A stretch of DNA of 64,000 nt, from the NCBI GenBank assembly GCA_943735955.1, contig OX030957.1, forward strand, positions 10,111,100-10,175,099. Reading direction: 5' to 3'. Below, piece by piece: positions 1 to 11,731 of the stretch. The stretch comes from Piscicola geometra. Taxonomy: Eukaryota > Annelida > Clitellata > Hirudinida > Piscicolidae. The translations under genes were made by a program, and so were the position numbers. Positions within the stretch are counted from its first letter, which is position 1; each line of letters starts with the position of its first letter. The notes beneath the pieces are model-generated. The model made no database searches and was not told where the DNA came from. It saw nothing but the letters and a program-made list of their open reading frames with translations.

Positions 1-99
1 TAAGGCTTATGTAAGGTTTTTTAATTTATAAAATTTTATTAATAATAATAATTGTCGTTTTTGTATGCAATAAAGAAATAAAAATAATTATTATAGTAA

Positions 100-520
100 T
101 GTTATTAAAAAGAAAGCAAAGAGTAGCATGGAGTAATTATTATGAGTGATAAGCTAAGTTAAAATAATGAGTTTTCAGTTTGGCTTTGAAAGTCGAAAAT
201 TGGTTGATGTTGCGAAGTGCAGGTGGAAGGGCATTCCGAGTTGTTGGAGCTGCGTGACGGAATGCTCTTTTTGAGATGTTGTTTGTAGTAGATTCTTGGG
301 TGAGGAGAAGAGATGAAGATGAACGCAGTTGTTTGTTTGATGTTTTGTTAGTTATGAGTTTGCTGAGATATGACGGTATTGAAGTTTGAAGAATTTTGAA
401 TGTAGTGATGGCTATTTTAAAGGATATTCGAAAATCAATAGGAAGCCAGTGAAGTTTTATAAGATTATCATTTGATGACTGAACAAGGTGATGGCCTGGG
501 TAATCACAATTGAGTGTTAT
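100..520 (-). mobile_element. LINE 3' end relic (reverse transcriptase C-terminus)
   Basis: Read on the minus strand, an open frame without stops runs from about 518 down to a TAA at 142-140. It contains the phrases KLHWLPIDFRISFKI and APTTRNALPPALRN, followed by FKAKLKTHYFN. These are the typical end of the reverse transcriptase of CR1/L2/Jockey-type non-LTR retrotransposons (HWLP, AP..WN.LP, FK..LKT.LF). Only the last 125 or so codons remain, so it is a 5'-truncated insertion. It abuts the 3' end of the neighbouring hAT transposase and may have inserted into that element's 3' side. The clade assignment is inference. Confidence 0.75.
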
Positions 521-2765
521 TGAAGCTTAATGAGATGATTGTTGCTGTTTTCCATCACAGAGAAGATGAAATCGAGGTTCTGTATTAGAAAGAGATACCC
601 TCATATCATTCGAGGCATCCAAACTATTTCTATCTTTAGTCTTGATAGATACTAATGTAGAAAACCCTTTTTCACATAAGTAGGTGGTCGAAAATGGAAT
701 CAGAGCTGCCATGGCTTTTTTAAATAAATTTGGGTATATTTCTTTCAGACTGCACCAAAACTCTGCCAATCCTTTGGAACTAAATTCAGCTTTTACCAAA
801 TCTTTTGAACGAAGATCAATTAAATCTTCCTTTATTTCTTCTTCATCAGCAACACTATCCAAGCCAATAATGAACGGATTTCGTATCCAAAGATTATTTT
901 CCAAATTTTTAGTATCAAAATAACGCTCAAATGATAGTTGGAGAGTTGTGATATGTTGTATAATTTCTTTTTTTATTTCAACAGGCATTGATTTGTTTCC
1001 ACTGCTATTTATAACATCAGCTAGGTATGGAAAATTTGCAAGGTTTTCAGCTTCTACTCTTCTTTTGTACAATGAAAGCTTATTTAAAAATCCTACTAAT
1101 TTTTCATTGGCGTCGATTATTGTCATTTCTGGTCCTTGCAAACAAAGATTAAATTCATTTAAGAGTGTGAACAGATGCCATATTAACTATGAAATCAGTC
1201 TTCTCAAAGTCACCTGCTAACGTTTTTTCTTTTTCTTGCAAAAATGAAAACACCTCATCTTTCAGGTCCATTAGTCTTGAAAATACCTTTCCTTTGCTTA
1301 ACCACCTGACTTCTGTGTAATATAGCAAGACATCGTATTCAGAACCAAGTTCTTGGCATAAAACTTTGAATAAACGATGGTTTACTGCTCTTGATCGTAT
1401 AAAATTGACTATTTTGATCGCTGTAGACATGACAGACTGAAGCTTGGCTGGTAATGTCTTCACAGCTAGAGCATGGCGATGGAGCATGCAATGAGTTACA
1501 AGTGTCTGTGGAGAATTAACTTTGATTAAGGCAGCCAATCCAGATTTGTTACCCAACATACTTGGTGCTCCATCAGTACAGACTGAATGTAATTTTGTCA
1601 ACCAACCAAATTCATTTCTTTCAAAGAAAGTTGCAATCATTTGAAAAACATCTGCAGGTTTACTAGTTGTCTGAAGTGGTTGGAAAAATAAAAATTCTTC
1701 TTTAATTTTAAAATTACATACATAACGAACATACACTAAAAGCTGGCAACACATTGATACATCTGTGGTTTCATCAAGTTGCATACCAAAATTAAAAGGA
1801 CTACTTTTCAGTTCTGACATAACTTGGTCCAAGACATCATTTGAAAGATCTGCTATTCTGGAAAAAATAACATTATTCGAAAGTGGAATTTCTTCAACCT
1901 GTTTTCTTTTTTTTTCTTCCAAGAATTAACTTCACCATTTCAAGTGCACGGGGTTTTATTAAGGTTTCTCCAATTGTATGTGGTTTTCTTTTTTTGGCAA
2001 TCAAATAGGCAACTTTGTAAGAAGCCTCAAGAAGTGGTTTCTTTGGTTGAGCAAATCCAACATTTTTTAATGTTCCAGTGGCTTGAAATCTAGCTCGCTT
2101 CAGTTTGAAGGTATCCAGGTTGTCGTTGACATTTCCAGGTTGTTTGGTTTCTAAGTGGTGGCGTAACTTTGCTGGTCTCATTCTATCATTACAATATACT
2201 GCTCCGCATAAGAAACATTGTGGCTTTTCAGTGCCATCTTTTTCAGTAATAGTCGTGAATCCAAACGCAACGTTGGTTTTGTCATAGCAACGTTTTTTCG
2301 ACATTATTGAAAACTGAAAATGATAAAAAAACACATATTTTAAAAAGAACTGAAATAATTAAAAAATCACAAATATAAATTACCAGTTATGTTAGAAACA
2401 GCAGACCAATTTTTTTAGTTAATTTATTCAATTAATTGTCTTATTTTATTTATTTTATTGAAAAAGAAACTCATGCAGGGTATCTCAAAAAACGCGACAG
2501 AAAGAAAATGAGGGATTTATGAAAACAGAAATGTGCAAATCATTATTCAAATAAATACAATATGGAAAGCCGTTACGCAAAAACAATTTTCATATAGTAT
2601 TCAAAAAATCGTTTTTAGCATGATTAAAATTTTGTGATTTAACAAAACTTTATAAAATTATATAAATTTATAAAATACATGTAAATAAAACACCTTAGTT
2701 GGCCTCCCCTAAAAGATCATTTGGCCTCCCTAAGGGAGGCCGGCCCCACCGGTTGGGAAACCCTG
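520..2765 (-). mobile_element. hAT transposon, ZBED5-like (one end visible)
   Basis: The right boundary is sharp. The element's terminal inverted repeat reads, from 2765 inward on the minus strand, CAGGGTTTCCCAACCGG, a classic hAT terminus. It is followed outside by the 8-bp site CTCTAACC at 2766-2773, which belongs to the U3 repeat unit. The opposite terminus is not seen: the transposase ends at 527 and LINE sequence takes over. The stretch 2305-2765 is AT-rich 5' leader without a gene, plus GC-rich subterminal inverted motifs (GGCCTCCC) at about 2700-2745. The element is in minus orientation and carries a broken transposase. Confidence 0.85.
527..2304 (-). pseudogene. hAT transposase pseudogene, ZBED5-like, frameshifted
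   Basis: Three collinear minus-strand pieces make one transposase. The first, starting at ATG 2304-2302, has a BED-type zinc finger (AFGF, PQCFLCG, KLRHHLETK). The second (1922-1155) carries the RNase H-like core with FNFGMQLDETTDV, CTDGAPSMLG and a VRWLSKGKV motif. The third (1141-527) has the C-terminal dimerisation region with ALIPFSTTYLCEKGFSTL. Pieces one and two are joined by an indel in a purine-rich run near 1905-1915. Pieces two and three are joined by a small deletion and frame change near 1142-1160, which removes the expected LADIF..LN segment. This is the domain order of ZBED5-type domesticated or transposable hAT proteins. It is clearly non-functional as read. Confidence 0.9.
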
Positions 2766-2809
2766 CTCTAACCCAATGTTATATTGCAAAAAAGGAAACA
2801 ACCATGGAT

Positions 2810-3022
2810 AAGATCATACTTTTAGGGATCATTTCTAAAGTATGCAGTGCCAGATCGTTTGTCAAAACTGATTCTGGACCCAAAGCCAGGTTGACGAGTC
2901 GTGGCGTTTGCTTCTGAGCGTGAACTGGACTGTTGCATATAACTCCTGAGTCGTGTGCTTCAGTCTGCAATGATCGTTTCCAGCACTTTGAGCTCGGAGG
3001 GAGCAAACGCGTTCTGACTGGT
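2810..3022 (+). ncRNA. U3: U3 snoRNA copy 1 (B type)
   Basis: 213 nt. U3 guides the early cleavages of pre-rRNA in the nucleolus by pairing with the 5' ETS and 18S rRNA. The 5' box A'/A block reads ACTTTTAGGGATCATTTCTA, then AAG where the canonical block has TAG. Box B is TGAGCGTGAAC, box C is AATGATCGTTTCC, and box D with the 3' end is TTCTGACTGGT. The hAT ending at 2765 lies 44 bp upstream of the RNA start, so the PSE-like block of this copy is cut away. That and the box A' change suggest a weak or dead copy. Confidence 0.93.
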
Positions 3023-3299
3023 TTTCAAAACAACAAAGTTATTTCATCTTTCAATATTTTCTGTAAATTATCTTGTCTCACAACATATCTGAATGACAGT
3101 TTCTAAAATCACTTTTAGTTTCATTTCGATAACCAGAAGATAGCGAAGATACGTATGTTATTTAGGAAAAAAATAAATTTCCGAAGAAAAGACCATCAGG
3201 GGTCCTTCTTTTATAAGAGATCAGTGTATAATATAAAAATAGGTTTTTTTGTGGCACTTCAAGGCTCTAAAGAGGTCACATTAGCCTAATGTAAAAGAT

Positions 3300-3608
3300 T
3301 CTGAAAAGATTATTTAATTATCTAAAATTTTATTTTATAACAAAGGTTTTCTCCAATTTTTTCAATTATCTTAAATTTTATTTTACAAAAAAGATTTTTT
3401 TCAAATTTTTTCAATTATCTAAAATTTTATTTTATAAAAAGATTTTTTCCAATTTTTTTTATTATCTAAAATTTTATTTTATAAAAAGATTTTTTCCAAT
3501 TTTTTTTATTATCTTAAATTTTATTTTATAAAAAGATATTTTTCAATTTTTTTTTATTATCTAAAATTTTATTTTATAAAAAAGATTTTTTTCAATTTTT
3601 TTAATTTT
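3300..3608. repeat. T-rich spacer subrepeats of the U3 unit
   Basis: About six imperfect 45-55 bp subrepeats, each built on TAAAATTTTATTTTATAAAA followed by an AGATTTTTT..CAATTTTTT block. The same spacer recurs upstream of every U3 copy up to about 12950. The number of subrepeats varies between units and explains most of the unit-length differences (779 to 874 bp). No gene is seen in it. Confidence 0.85.
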
Positions 3609-3615
3609 CTGAATG

Positions 3616-3660
3616 CTTCATAACGAACACCACTTATCCCTCTAACCCAATGTTGTATTG
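3616..3660 (+). promoter_or_regulatory. U3 promoter: PSE-like block and TATA-like block
   Basis: The block CTTCATAACGAACACCACTT (3616-3635) lies at -68 to -49 from the RNA start at 3684, and TGTTGTATTG lies around -33 to -24. The same two blocks at the same spacing occur upstream of the other intact copies, including the most diverged copy (15728-15770), whereas the rest of the spacer changes. Position and conservation fit a proximal sequence element plus TATA-like element of snRNA-type genes. The functional role is inferred. Confidence 0.7.
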
Positions 3661-3683
3661 CAAAAAAGGAAACAACCATGGAT

Positions 3684-3896
3684 AAGATCATACTTTTAGG
3701 GATCATTTCTATAGTATGCAGTGCCAGATCGTTTGTCAAAACTGATTCTGGACCCAAAGCCAGGTTGACGAGTCGTGGCGTTTGCTTCTGAGCGTGAACT
3801 GGACTGTTGCATATAGCTCCTGAGTCGTGTGCTTCAGTCTGCAATGATCGTTTCCAGCACTTTGAGATCGGAGGGAGCAAACGCGTTCTGACTGGT
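3684..3896 (+). ncRNA. U3: U3 snoRNA copy 2 (A type)
   Basis: 213 nt, with the canonical box block GGGATCATTTCTATAG. Boxes B, C and D are as in copy 1. The promoter is intact at 3616-3660. Just past the 3' end, GTTTTCAAAACAGCAAAG resembles a metazoan snRNA 3' box and is kept in most copies, though it overlaps the expected mature end. This is a good candidate for an active gene. Confidence 0.95.
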
Positions 3897-4513
3897 TTTC
3901 AAAACAGCAAAGTTATTTCATCTTTCAATAATTTCTGTAAATTATCTTGTCTCACAACATATCTGAATGACAGTTTCTAAAATCACTTTTAGTTTCATTT
4001 CGATAACCAGAAGATAGCGAAGATACGTATGTTATTTAGGAAAAATATAAATTTCAGAAGAAAAGACCATCAGGGGTCCTTCTTTTATAAGAGATCAGTG
4101 TATAATATCAAAAAATAGGTTTTTTTGTGGCACTTCAAGGCTCTAAAGAGGTCACATTAGCCTAATGTAAAAGATTCTGAAAAGATTATTTAATTATCTA
4201 AAATTTTATTTTATAACAAAGGTTTTCTCCAATTTTTTCAATTATCTTAAATTTTATTTTACAAAAAAGATTTTTTTCCAATTTTTTCAATTATCTAAAA
4301 TTTTATTTTATAAAAATATTTTTTCCAATTTTTTTTATTATCTAAAATTTTATTTAAAAAAATAAATTTTTTTCAATTTTTTTTTATTATCTAAAAATTT
4401 ATTTTATAAAAAAGATTTTTTTCAATTTTTTTAATTTTCTGAATGCTTCATAACGAACACCACTTATCCCTCTAACCTAATGTTATATTGCAAAAAAGGA
4501 AACAACCATGGAT

Positions 4514-4726
4514 AAGATCATACTTTTAAGGATCATTTCTAAAGTATGCAGTGCCAGATCGTTTGTCAAAACTGATTCTGGACCCAAAGCCAGGTTGACG
4601 AGTCGTGGCGTTTGCTTCTGAGCGTGAACTGGACTGTTGCATATAGCTCCTGAGTCGTGTGCTTCAGTCTGCAATGATCGTTTCCAGCACTTTGAGCTCG
4701 GAGGGAGCAAACGCGTTCTGACTGGT
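4514..4726 (+). ncRNA. U3: U3 snoRNA copy 3 (B type, altered box A)
   Basis: 213 nt. It carries two changes in the otherwise invariant 5' block: AAGGATCA in place of AGGGATCA, and CTAAAG in place of CTATAG. Boxes B, C and D and the promoter blocks are intact. The changed bases lie in the segment that pairs with pre-18S rRNA in known U3 RNAs, so the product may be impaired. Confidence 0.93.
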
Positions 4727-5342
4727 TTTCAAAACAGCAAAGTTATTTCGTCTTTCAATAATTTCTGTAAATTATCTTGTCTCACAACATATCTGAATGA
4801 CTTTTTCTAAAATCACTTTTAGTTTCATTTCGATAACCAGAAGATAGCGAAGATACGTACGTTATTTAGGAAAAATATAAATTTCAAAAGAAAAGACTAT
4901 CAGGGGTCCATCTTTTATAAGAGCTCAATGTACAATCTCAAAAAATAGGTTTTTTTGTGGCACTTCAAGGCTCTAAAGAGGTCACATTAGCCTAATGTAA
5001 AAGATTCTGAAAAGATTATTTAATTATCTAAAATTTTATTTTATAACAAAGGTTTTCTCCAATTTTTTCAATTATCTTAAATTTTATTTTACAAAAAAGA
5101 TTTTTTTCCAATTTTTTCAATTATCTAAAATTTTATTTTATAAAAAGATTTTTTCAATTTTTTTTATTATCTAAAATTTTATTTAAAAAAAAAGATATTT
5201 TTCAATTTTTTTTTATTATCTAAAATTTTATTTTATAAAAAAGATTTTTTTCAATTTTTTTAATTTTCTGAATGCTTCATAACGAACACCACTTATCCCT
5301 CTAACCCAATGTTGTATTGCAAAAAAGGAAACAACCATGGAT

Positions 5343-5555
5343 AAGATCATACTTTTAGGGATCATTTCTATAGTATGCAGTGCCAGATCGTTTGTCAAAA
5401 CTGATTCTGGACCCAAAGCCAGGTTGACGAGTCGTGGCGTTTGCTTCTGAGCGTGAACTGGACTGTTGCATATAGCTCCTGAGTCGTGTGCTTCAGTCTG
5501 CAATGATCGTTTCCAGCACTTTGAGATCGGAGGGAGCAAACGCGTTCTGACTGGT
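5343..5555 (+). ncRNA. U3: U3 snoRNA copy 4 (A type)
   Basis: 213 nt, canonical GGGATCATTTCTATAG. Appears identical to copy 2 in the RNA, and its unit lies exactly 1659 bp downstream of that of copy 2. Confidence 0.95.
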
Positions 5556-6172
5556 TTTCAAAACAGCAAAGTTATTTCATCTTTCAATAATTTCTGTAAA
5601 TTATCTTGTCTCACAACATATCTGAATGACAGTTTCTAAAATCACTTTTAGTTTCATTTCGATAACCAGAAGATAGCGAAGATACGTATGTTATTTAGGA
5701 AAAATATAAATTTCAGAAGAAAAGACCATCAGGGGTCCTTCTTTTATAAGAGATCAGTGTATAATATCAAAAAATAGGTTTTTTTGTGGCACTTCAAGGC
5801 TCTAAAGAGGTCACATTAGCCTAATGTAAAAGATTCTGAAAAGATTATTTAATTATCTAAAATTTTATTTTATAACAAAGGTTTTCTCCAATTTTTTCAA
5901 TTATCTTAAATTTTATTTTACAAAAAAGATTTTTTTCCAATTTTTTCAATTATCTAAAATTTTATTTTATAAAAATATTTTTTCCAATTTTTTTTATTAT
6001 CTAAAATTTTATTTAAAAAAATAAATTTTTTTCAATTTTTTTTTATTATCTAAAAATTTATTTTATAAAAAAGATTTTTTTCAATTTTTTTAATTTTCTG
6101 AATGCTTCATAACGAACACCACTTATCCCTCTAACCTAATGTTATATTGCAAAAAAGGAAACAACCATGGAT

Positions 6173-6385
6173 AAGATCATACTTTTAAGGATCATTTCTA
6201 AAGTATGCAGTGCCAGATCGTTTGTCAAAACTGATTCTGGACCCAAAGCCAGGTTGACGAGTCGTGGCGTTTGCTTCTGAGCGTGAACTGGACTGTTGCA
6301 TATAGCTCCTGAGTCGTGTGCTTCAGTCTGCAATGATCGTTTCCAGCACTTTGAGCTCGGAGGGAGCAAACGCGTTCTGACTGGT
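6173..6385 (+). ncRNA. U3: U3 snoRNA copy 5 (B type, altered box A)
   Basis: 213 nt, with the same two 5'-block changes as copy 3 (AAGGATCA and CTAAAG), and 1659 bp downstream of it. Other boxes are intact. Confidence 0.93.
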
Positions 6386-7001
6386 TTTCAAAACAGCAAA
6401 GTTATTTCGTCTTTCAATAATTTCTGTAAATTATCTTGTCTCACAACATATCTGAATGACTTTTTCTAAAATCACTTTTAGTTTCATTTCGATAACCAGA
6501 AGATAGCGAAGATACGTACGTTATTTAGGAAAAATATAAATTTCAAAAGAAAAGACTATCAGGGGTCCATCTTTTATAAGAGCTCAATGTACAATCTCAA
6601 AAAATAGGTTTTTTTGTGGCACTTCAAGGCTCTAAAGAGGTCACATTAGCCTAATGTAAAAGATTCTGAAAAGATTATTTAATTATCTAAAATTTTATTT
6701 TATAACAAAGGTTTTCTCCAATTTTTTCAATTATCTTAAATTTTATTTTACAAAAAAGATTTTTTTCCAATTTTTTCAATTATCTAAAATTTTATTTTAT
6801 AAAAAGATTTTTTCAATTTTTTTTATTATCTAAAATTTTATTTAAAAAAAAAGATATTTTTCAATTTTTTTTTATTATCTAAAATTTTATTTTATAAAAA
6901 AGATTTTTTTCAATTTTTTTAATTTTCTGAATGCTTCATAACGAACACCACTTATCCCTCTAACCCAATGTTGTATTGCAAAAAAGGAAACAACCATGGA
7001 T

Positions 7002-7214
7002 AAGATCATACTTTTAGGGATCATTTCTATAGTATGCAGTGCCAGATCGTTTGTCAAAACTGATTCTGGACCCAAAGCCAGGTTGACGAGTCGTGGCGTT
7101 TGCTTCTGAGCGTGAACTGGACTGTTGCATATAGCTCCTGAGTCGTGTGCTTCAGTCTGCAATGATCGTTTCCAGCACTTTGAGATCGGAGGGAGCAAAC
7201 GCGTTCTGACTGGT
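7002..7214 (+). ncRNA. U3: U3 snoRNA copy 6 (A type)
   Basis: 213 nt, canonical 5' block, 1659 bp downstream of copy 4. Promoter and 3' flank as in copy 2. Confidence 0.95.
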
Positions 7215-7831
7215 TTTCAAAACAGCAAAGTTATTTCATCTTTCAATAATTTCTGTAAATTATCTTGTCTCACAACATATCTGAATGACAGTTTCTAAAA
7301 TCACTTTTAGTTTCATTTCGATAACCAGAAGATAGCGAAGATACGTATGTTATTTAGGAAAAATATAAATTTCAGAAGAAAAGACCATCAGGGGTCCTTC
7401 TTTTATAAGAGATCAGTGTATAATATCAAAAAATAGGTTTTTTTGTGGCACTTCAAGGCTCTAAAGAGGTCACATTAGCCTAATGTAAAAGATTCTGAAA
7501 AGATTATTTAATTATCTAAAATTTTATTTTATAACAAAGGTTTTCTCCAATTTTTTCAATTATCTTAAATTTTATTTTACAAAAAAGATTTTTTTCCAAT
7601 TTTTTCAATTATCTAAAATTTTATTTTATAAAAAGATTTTTTCCAATTTTTTTTATTATCTAAAATTTTATGAAAAAAAAAAAAAATTTTTCAATTTTTT
7701 TTTATTATCTAAAAATTTATTTTATAAAAAAGATTTTTTTCAATTTTTTTAATTTTCTGAATGCTTCATAACGAACACCACTTATCCCTCTAACCTAATG
7801 TTATATTGCAAAAAAGGAAACAACCATGGAT

Positions 7832-8044
7832 AAGATCATACTTTTAGGGATCATTTCTAAAGTATGCAGTGCCAGATCGTTTGTCAAAACTGATTCTGGA
7901 CCCAAAGCCAGGTTGACGAGTCGTGGCGTTTGCTTCTGAGCGTGAACTGGACTGTTGCATATAGCTCCTGAGTCGTGTGCTTCAGTCTGCAATGATCGTT
8001 TCCAGCACTTTGAGCTCGGAGGGAGCAAACGCGTTCTGACTGGT
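7832..8044 (+). ncRNA. U3: U3 snoRNA copy 7 (B type)
   Basis: 213 nt. Box A is canonical (AGGGATCA) but the next element reads CTAAAG. 1659 bp downstream of copy 5, from which it differs by lacking the AAGG change. Confidence 0.93.
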
Positions 8045-8662
8045 TTTCAAAACAGCAAAGTTATTTCGTCTTTCAATAATTTCTGTAAATTATCTTGTCT
8101 CACAACATATCTGAATGACTTTTTCTAAAATCACTTTTAGTTTCATTTCGATAACCAGAAGATAGCGAAGATACGTATGTTATTTAGGAAAAATATAAAT
8201 TTCAAAAGAAAAGACTATCAGGGGTCCATCTTTTATAAGAGCTCAATGTACAATCTCAAAAAATAGGTTTTTTTGTGGCACTTCAAGGCTCTAAAGAGGT
8301 CACATTAGCCTAATGTAAAAGATTCTGAAAAGATTATTTAATTATCTAAAATTTTATTTTATAACAAAGGTTTTCTCCAATTTTTTCAATTATCTTAAAT
8401 TTTATTTTACAAAAAAGATTTTTTTCCAATTTTTTCAATTATCTAAAATTTTATTTTATAAAAAGATTTTTTCCAATTTTTTTTATTATCTAAAATTTTA
8501 TTAAAAAAAAAAAAAAATTTTTCAATTTTTTTTTATTATCTAAAAATTTATTTTATAAAAAAGATTTTTTTCAATTTTTTAAATTTTCTGAATGCTTCAT
8601 AACGAACACCACTTATCCCTCTAACCCAATGTTATATTGCAAAAAAGGAAACAACCATGGAT

Positions 8663-8875
8663 AAGATCATACTTTTAGGGATCATTTCTAAAGTATGCAG
8701 TGCCAGATCGTTTGTCAAAACTGATTCTGGACCCAAAGCCAGGTTGACGAGTCGTGGCGTTTGCTTCTGAGCGTGAACTGGACTGTTGCATATAACTCCT
8801 GAGTCGTGTGCTTCAGTCTGCAATGATCGTTTCCAGCACTTTGAGCTCGGAGGGAGCAAACGCGTTCTGACTGGT
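8663..8875 (+). ncRNA. U3: U3 snoRNA copy 8 (B type, like copy 1)
   Basis: 213 nt with CTAAAG. It shares with copy 1 the internal TATAACTCCTGAG and the 3'-flanking AACAACAAAG. Copies 1-2-3 and 8-9-10 are therefore probably a larger duplication. Two B types follow each other here (copies 7 and 8), breaking the A/B alternation. Confidence 0.93.
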
Positions 8876-9441
8876 TTTCAAAACAACAAAGTTATTTCAT
8901 CTTTCAATATTTTCTGTAAATTATCTTGTCTCACAACATATCTGAATGACAGTTTCTAAAATCACTTTTAGTTTCATTTCGATAACCAGAAGATAGCGAA
9001 GATACGTATGTTATTTAGGAAAAAAATAAATTTCAGAAGAAAAGACCATCAGGGGTCCTTCTTTTATAAGAGATCAGTGTATAATATAAAAATAGGTTTT
9101 TTTGTGGCACTTCAAGGCTCTAAAGAGGTCACATTAGCCTAATGTAAAAGATTCTGAAAAGATTATTTAATTATCTAAAATTTTATTTTATAACAAAGGT
9201 TTTCTCCAATTTTTTCAATTATCTTAAATTTTATTTTACAAAAAAGATTTTTTTCAAATTTTTTCAATTATCTAAAATTTTATTTTATAAAAAGATTTTT
9301 TTCAATTTTTTTTATTATCTAAAATTTTATTTTATAAAAAAGATTTTTTTCAATTTTTTTAATTTTCTGAATGCTTCATAACGAACACCACTTATCCCTC
9401 TAACCCAATGTTGTATTGCAAAAAAGGAAACAACCATGGAT

Positions 9442-9654
9442 AAGATCATACTTTTAGGGATCATTTCTATAGTATGCAGTGCCAGATCGTTTGTCAAAAC
9501 TGATTCTGGACCCAAAGCCAGGTTGACGAGTCGTGGCGTTTGCTTCTGAGCGTGAACTGGACTGTTGCATATAGCTCCTGAGTCGTGTGCTTCAGTCTCC
9601 AATGATCGTTTCCAGCACTTTGAGATCAGAGGGAGCAAACGCGTTCTGACTGGT
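9442..9654 (+). ncRNA. U3: U3 snoRNA copy 9 (A type)
   Basis: 213 nt, canonical 5' block. Small private differences: TCTCCAATGATCG before box C, and GATCAGAGGG near the 3' stem. Confidence 0.94.
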
Positions 9655-10271
9655 TTTCAAAACAGCAAAGTTATTTCATCTTTCAATAATTTCTGTAAAT
9701 TATCTTGTCTCACAACATATCTGAATGACAGTTTCTAAAATCACTTTTAGTTTCATTTCGATAACCAGAAGATAGCGAAGATACGTATGTTATTTAGGAA
9801 AAATATAAATTTCAGAAGAAAAGACCATCAGGGGTCCTTCTTTTATAAGAGATCAGTGTATAATATCAAAAAATAGGTTTTTTTGTGGCACTTCAAGGCT
9901 CTAAAGAGGTCACATTAGCCTAATGTAAAAGATTCTGAAAAGATTATTTAATTATCTAAAATTTTATTTTATAACAAAGGTTTTCTCCAATTTTTTCAAT
10001 TATCTTAAATTTTATTTTACAAAAAAGATTTTTTTCCAATTTTTTCAATTATCTAAAATTTTATTTTATAAAAAGATTTTTTCCAATTTTTTTTATTATC
10101 TAAAATTGTATTAAAAAAAAAAAAAAAATTTCAATTTTTTTTTATTATCTAAAAATTTATTTTATAAAAAAGATTTTTTTCAATTTTTTTAATTTTCTGA
10201 ATGCTTCATAACGAACACCACTTATCCCTCTAACCTAATGTTATATTGCAAAAAAGGAAACAACCATGGAT

Positions 10272-10484
10272 AAGATCATACTTTCAGGGATCATTTCTAA
10301 AGTATGCAGTGCCAGATCGTTTGTCAAAACTGATTCTGGACCCAAAGCCAGGTTGACGAGTCGTGGCGTTTGCTTCTGAGCGTGAACTGGACTGTTGCAT
10401 ATAGCTCCTGAGTCGTGTGCTTCAGTCTGCAATGATCGTTTCCAGCACTTTGAGCTCGGAGGGAGCAAACGCGTTCTGACTGGT
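10272..10484 (+). ncRNA. U3: U3 snoRNA copy 10 (B type with ACTTTCAGGG)
   Basis: 213 nt. It has ACTTTCAGGGATCA, identical to the vertebrate U3 5' block, but CTAAAG after it. Other boxes are intact. Confidence 0.93.
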
Positions 10485-11004
10485 TTTCAAAACAGCAAAG
10501 TTATTTCGCCTTTCAATAATTTCTGTAAATTATCTTGTCTCACAACATATCTGAATGACTTTTTCTAAAATCACTTTTAGTTTCATTTCGATAACCAGAA
10601 GATAGCGAAGATACGTATGTTATTTAGGAAAAATATAAATTTCAAAAGAAAAGACTATCAGGGGTCCATCTTTTATAAGAGCTCAATGTACAATCTCAAA
10701 AAATAGGTTTTTTTGTGGCAATTCAAGGCTCTAAAGAGGTCACATTAGCTAAATGTAAAAGATTCTGAAAAGATTATTTAATTATCTAAAATTTTATTTT
10801 ATAAAAAAGATTTTTTCAAATTTTTTTAATTATCTAAAATTTTATTTTACAAAAAATATTTTTTCCAATTTTTTAATTATCTAAAATTTTATTTTATAAA
10901 AAATATTTTTTCCAATTTTTTTAATTTTCTAAATGCTTCATAACGAACACTACTTATCCCCCTAACCCAATGTTATAATTGCAAAATAGGAAACTACCAT
11001 GGAT

Positions 11005-11217
11005 AAGATCATACTTTTAGGGATCATTTCTATAGTATGAAGTGCCAGATCGTTTGTCAAAACTGATTCTGGACCCAAAGCCAGGTTGACGAGTCGTGGC
11101 GTTTGCTTCTGAGCCTGAACTGGACTGTTGCATATAGCTCTTGAGTCGTGTGCTTCAGTCTGCAATGATCGCTTCCAGCACTTTGAGCTCGGAGGGAGCA
11201 AACGCGTTCTGACTGGT
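11005..11217 (+). ncRNA. U3: U3 snoRNA copy 11
   Basis: 213 nt, canonical GGGATCATTTCTATAG. Box B is changed to TGAGCCTGAAC and the box C flank to GATCGCTTCC. The promoter is slightly diverged but present. It belongs to a 1032-bp unit that is repeated once (copy 12). Confidence 0.93.
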
Positions 11218-11731
11218 TTTCAAAACACCAAAGTTATTTCATCTTTCAATAATTTCTGTAAATTATCTTGTCTCACAACATATCTGAATGACTTTTTCTA
11301 AAATCACTTTTAGTTTCATTTCGATAACCAGAAGATAGCGAAGATACGTATGTTATTTAGGAAAAATATAAATTTCAGAAAAAAAGACCACCAGGGGTCC
11401 TTCTTTTATAAGAGCACAATGTATAATATCAAAAAATATGTTTTTTTGTGGCACCTCAAGGCTCTAAAGAGGTCACATTAGCTTAATGTAAAAGATTCTG
11501 AAAAGATTATTTAATTCTCTAAAATTTTTCTTTATAAAAAAGATTTTTTCCTATTTTTTTAATTATCTAAAATTTTAACATATCTGAATGACTTTTTCTA
11601 AAATCACTTTTAGTTTCATTTCGATAACCAAAAGATAGCGAAGATACGTATGTTATTTAGGAAAAATATAAATTTCAGAAGAAATGACCATCAGGGGTCC
11701 TTCTTTTATAAGAGCTCAATGTATAATATCA

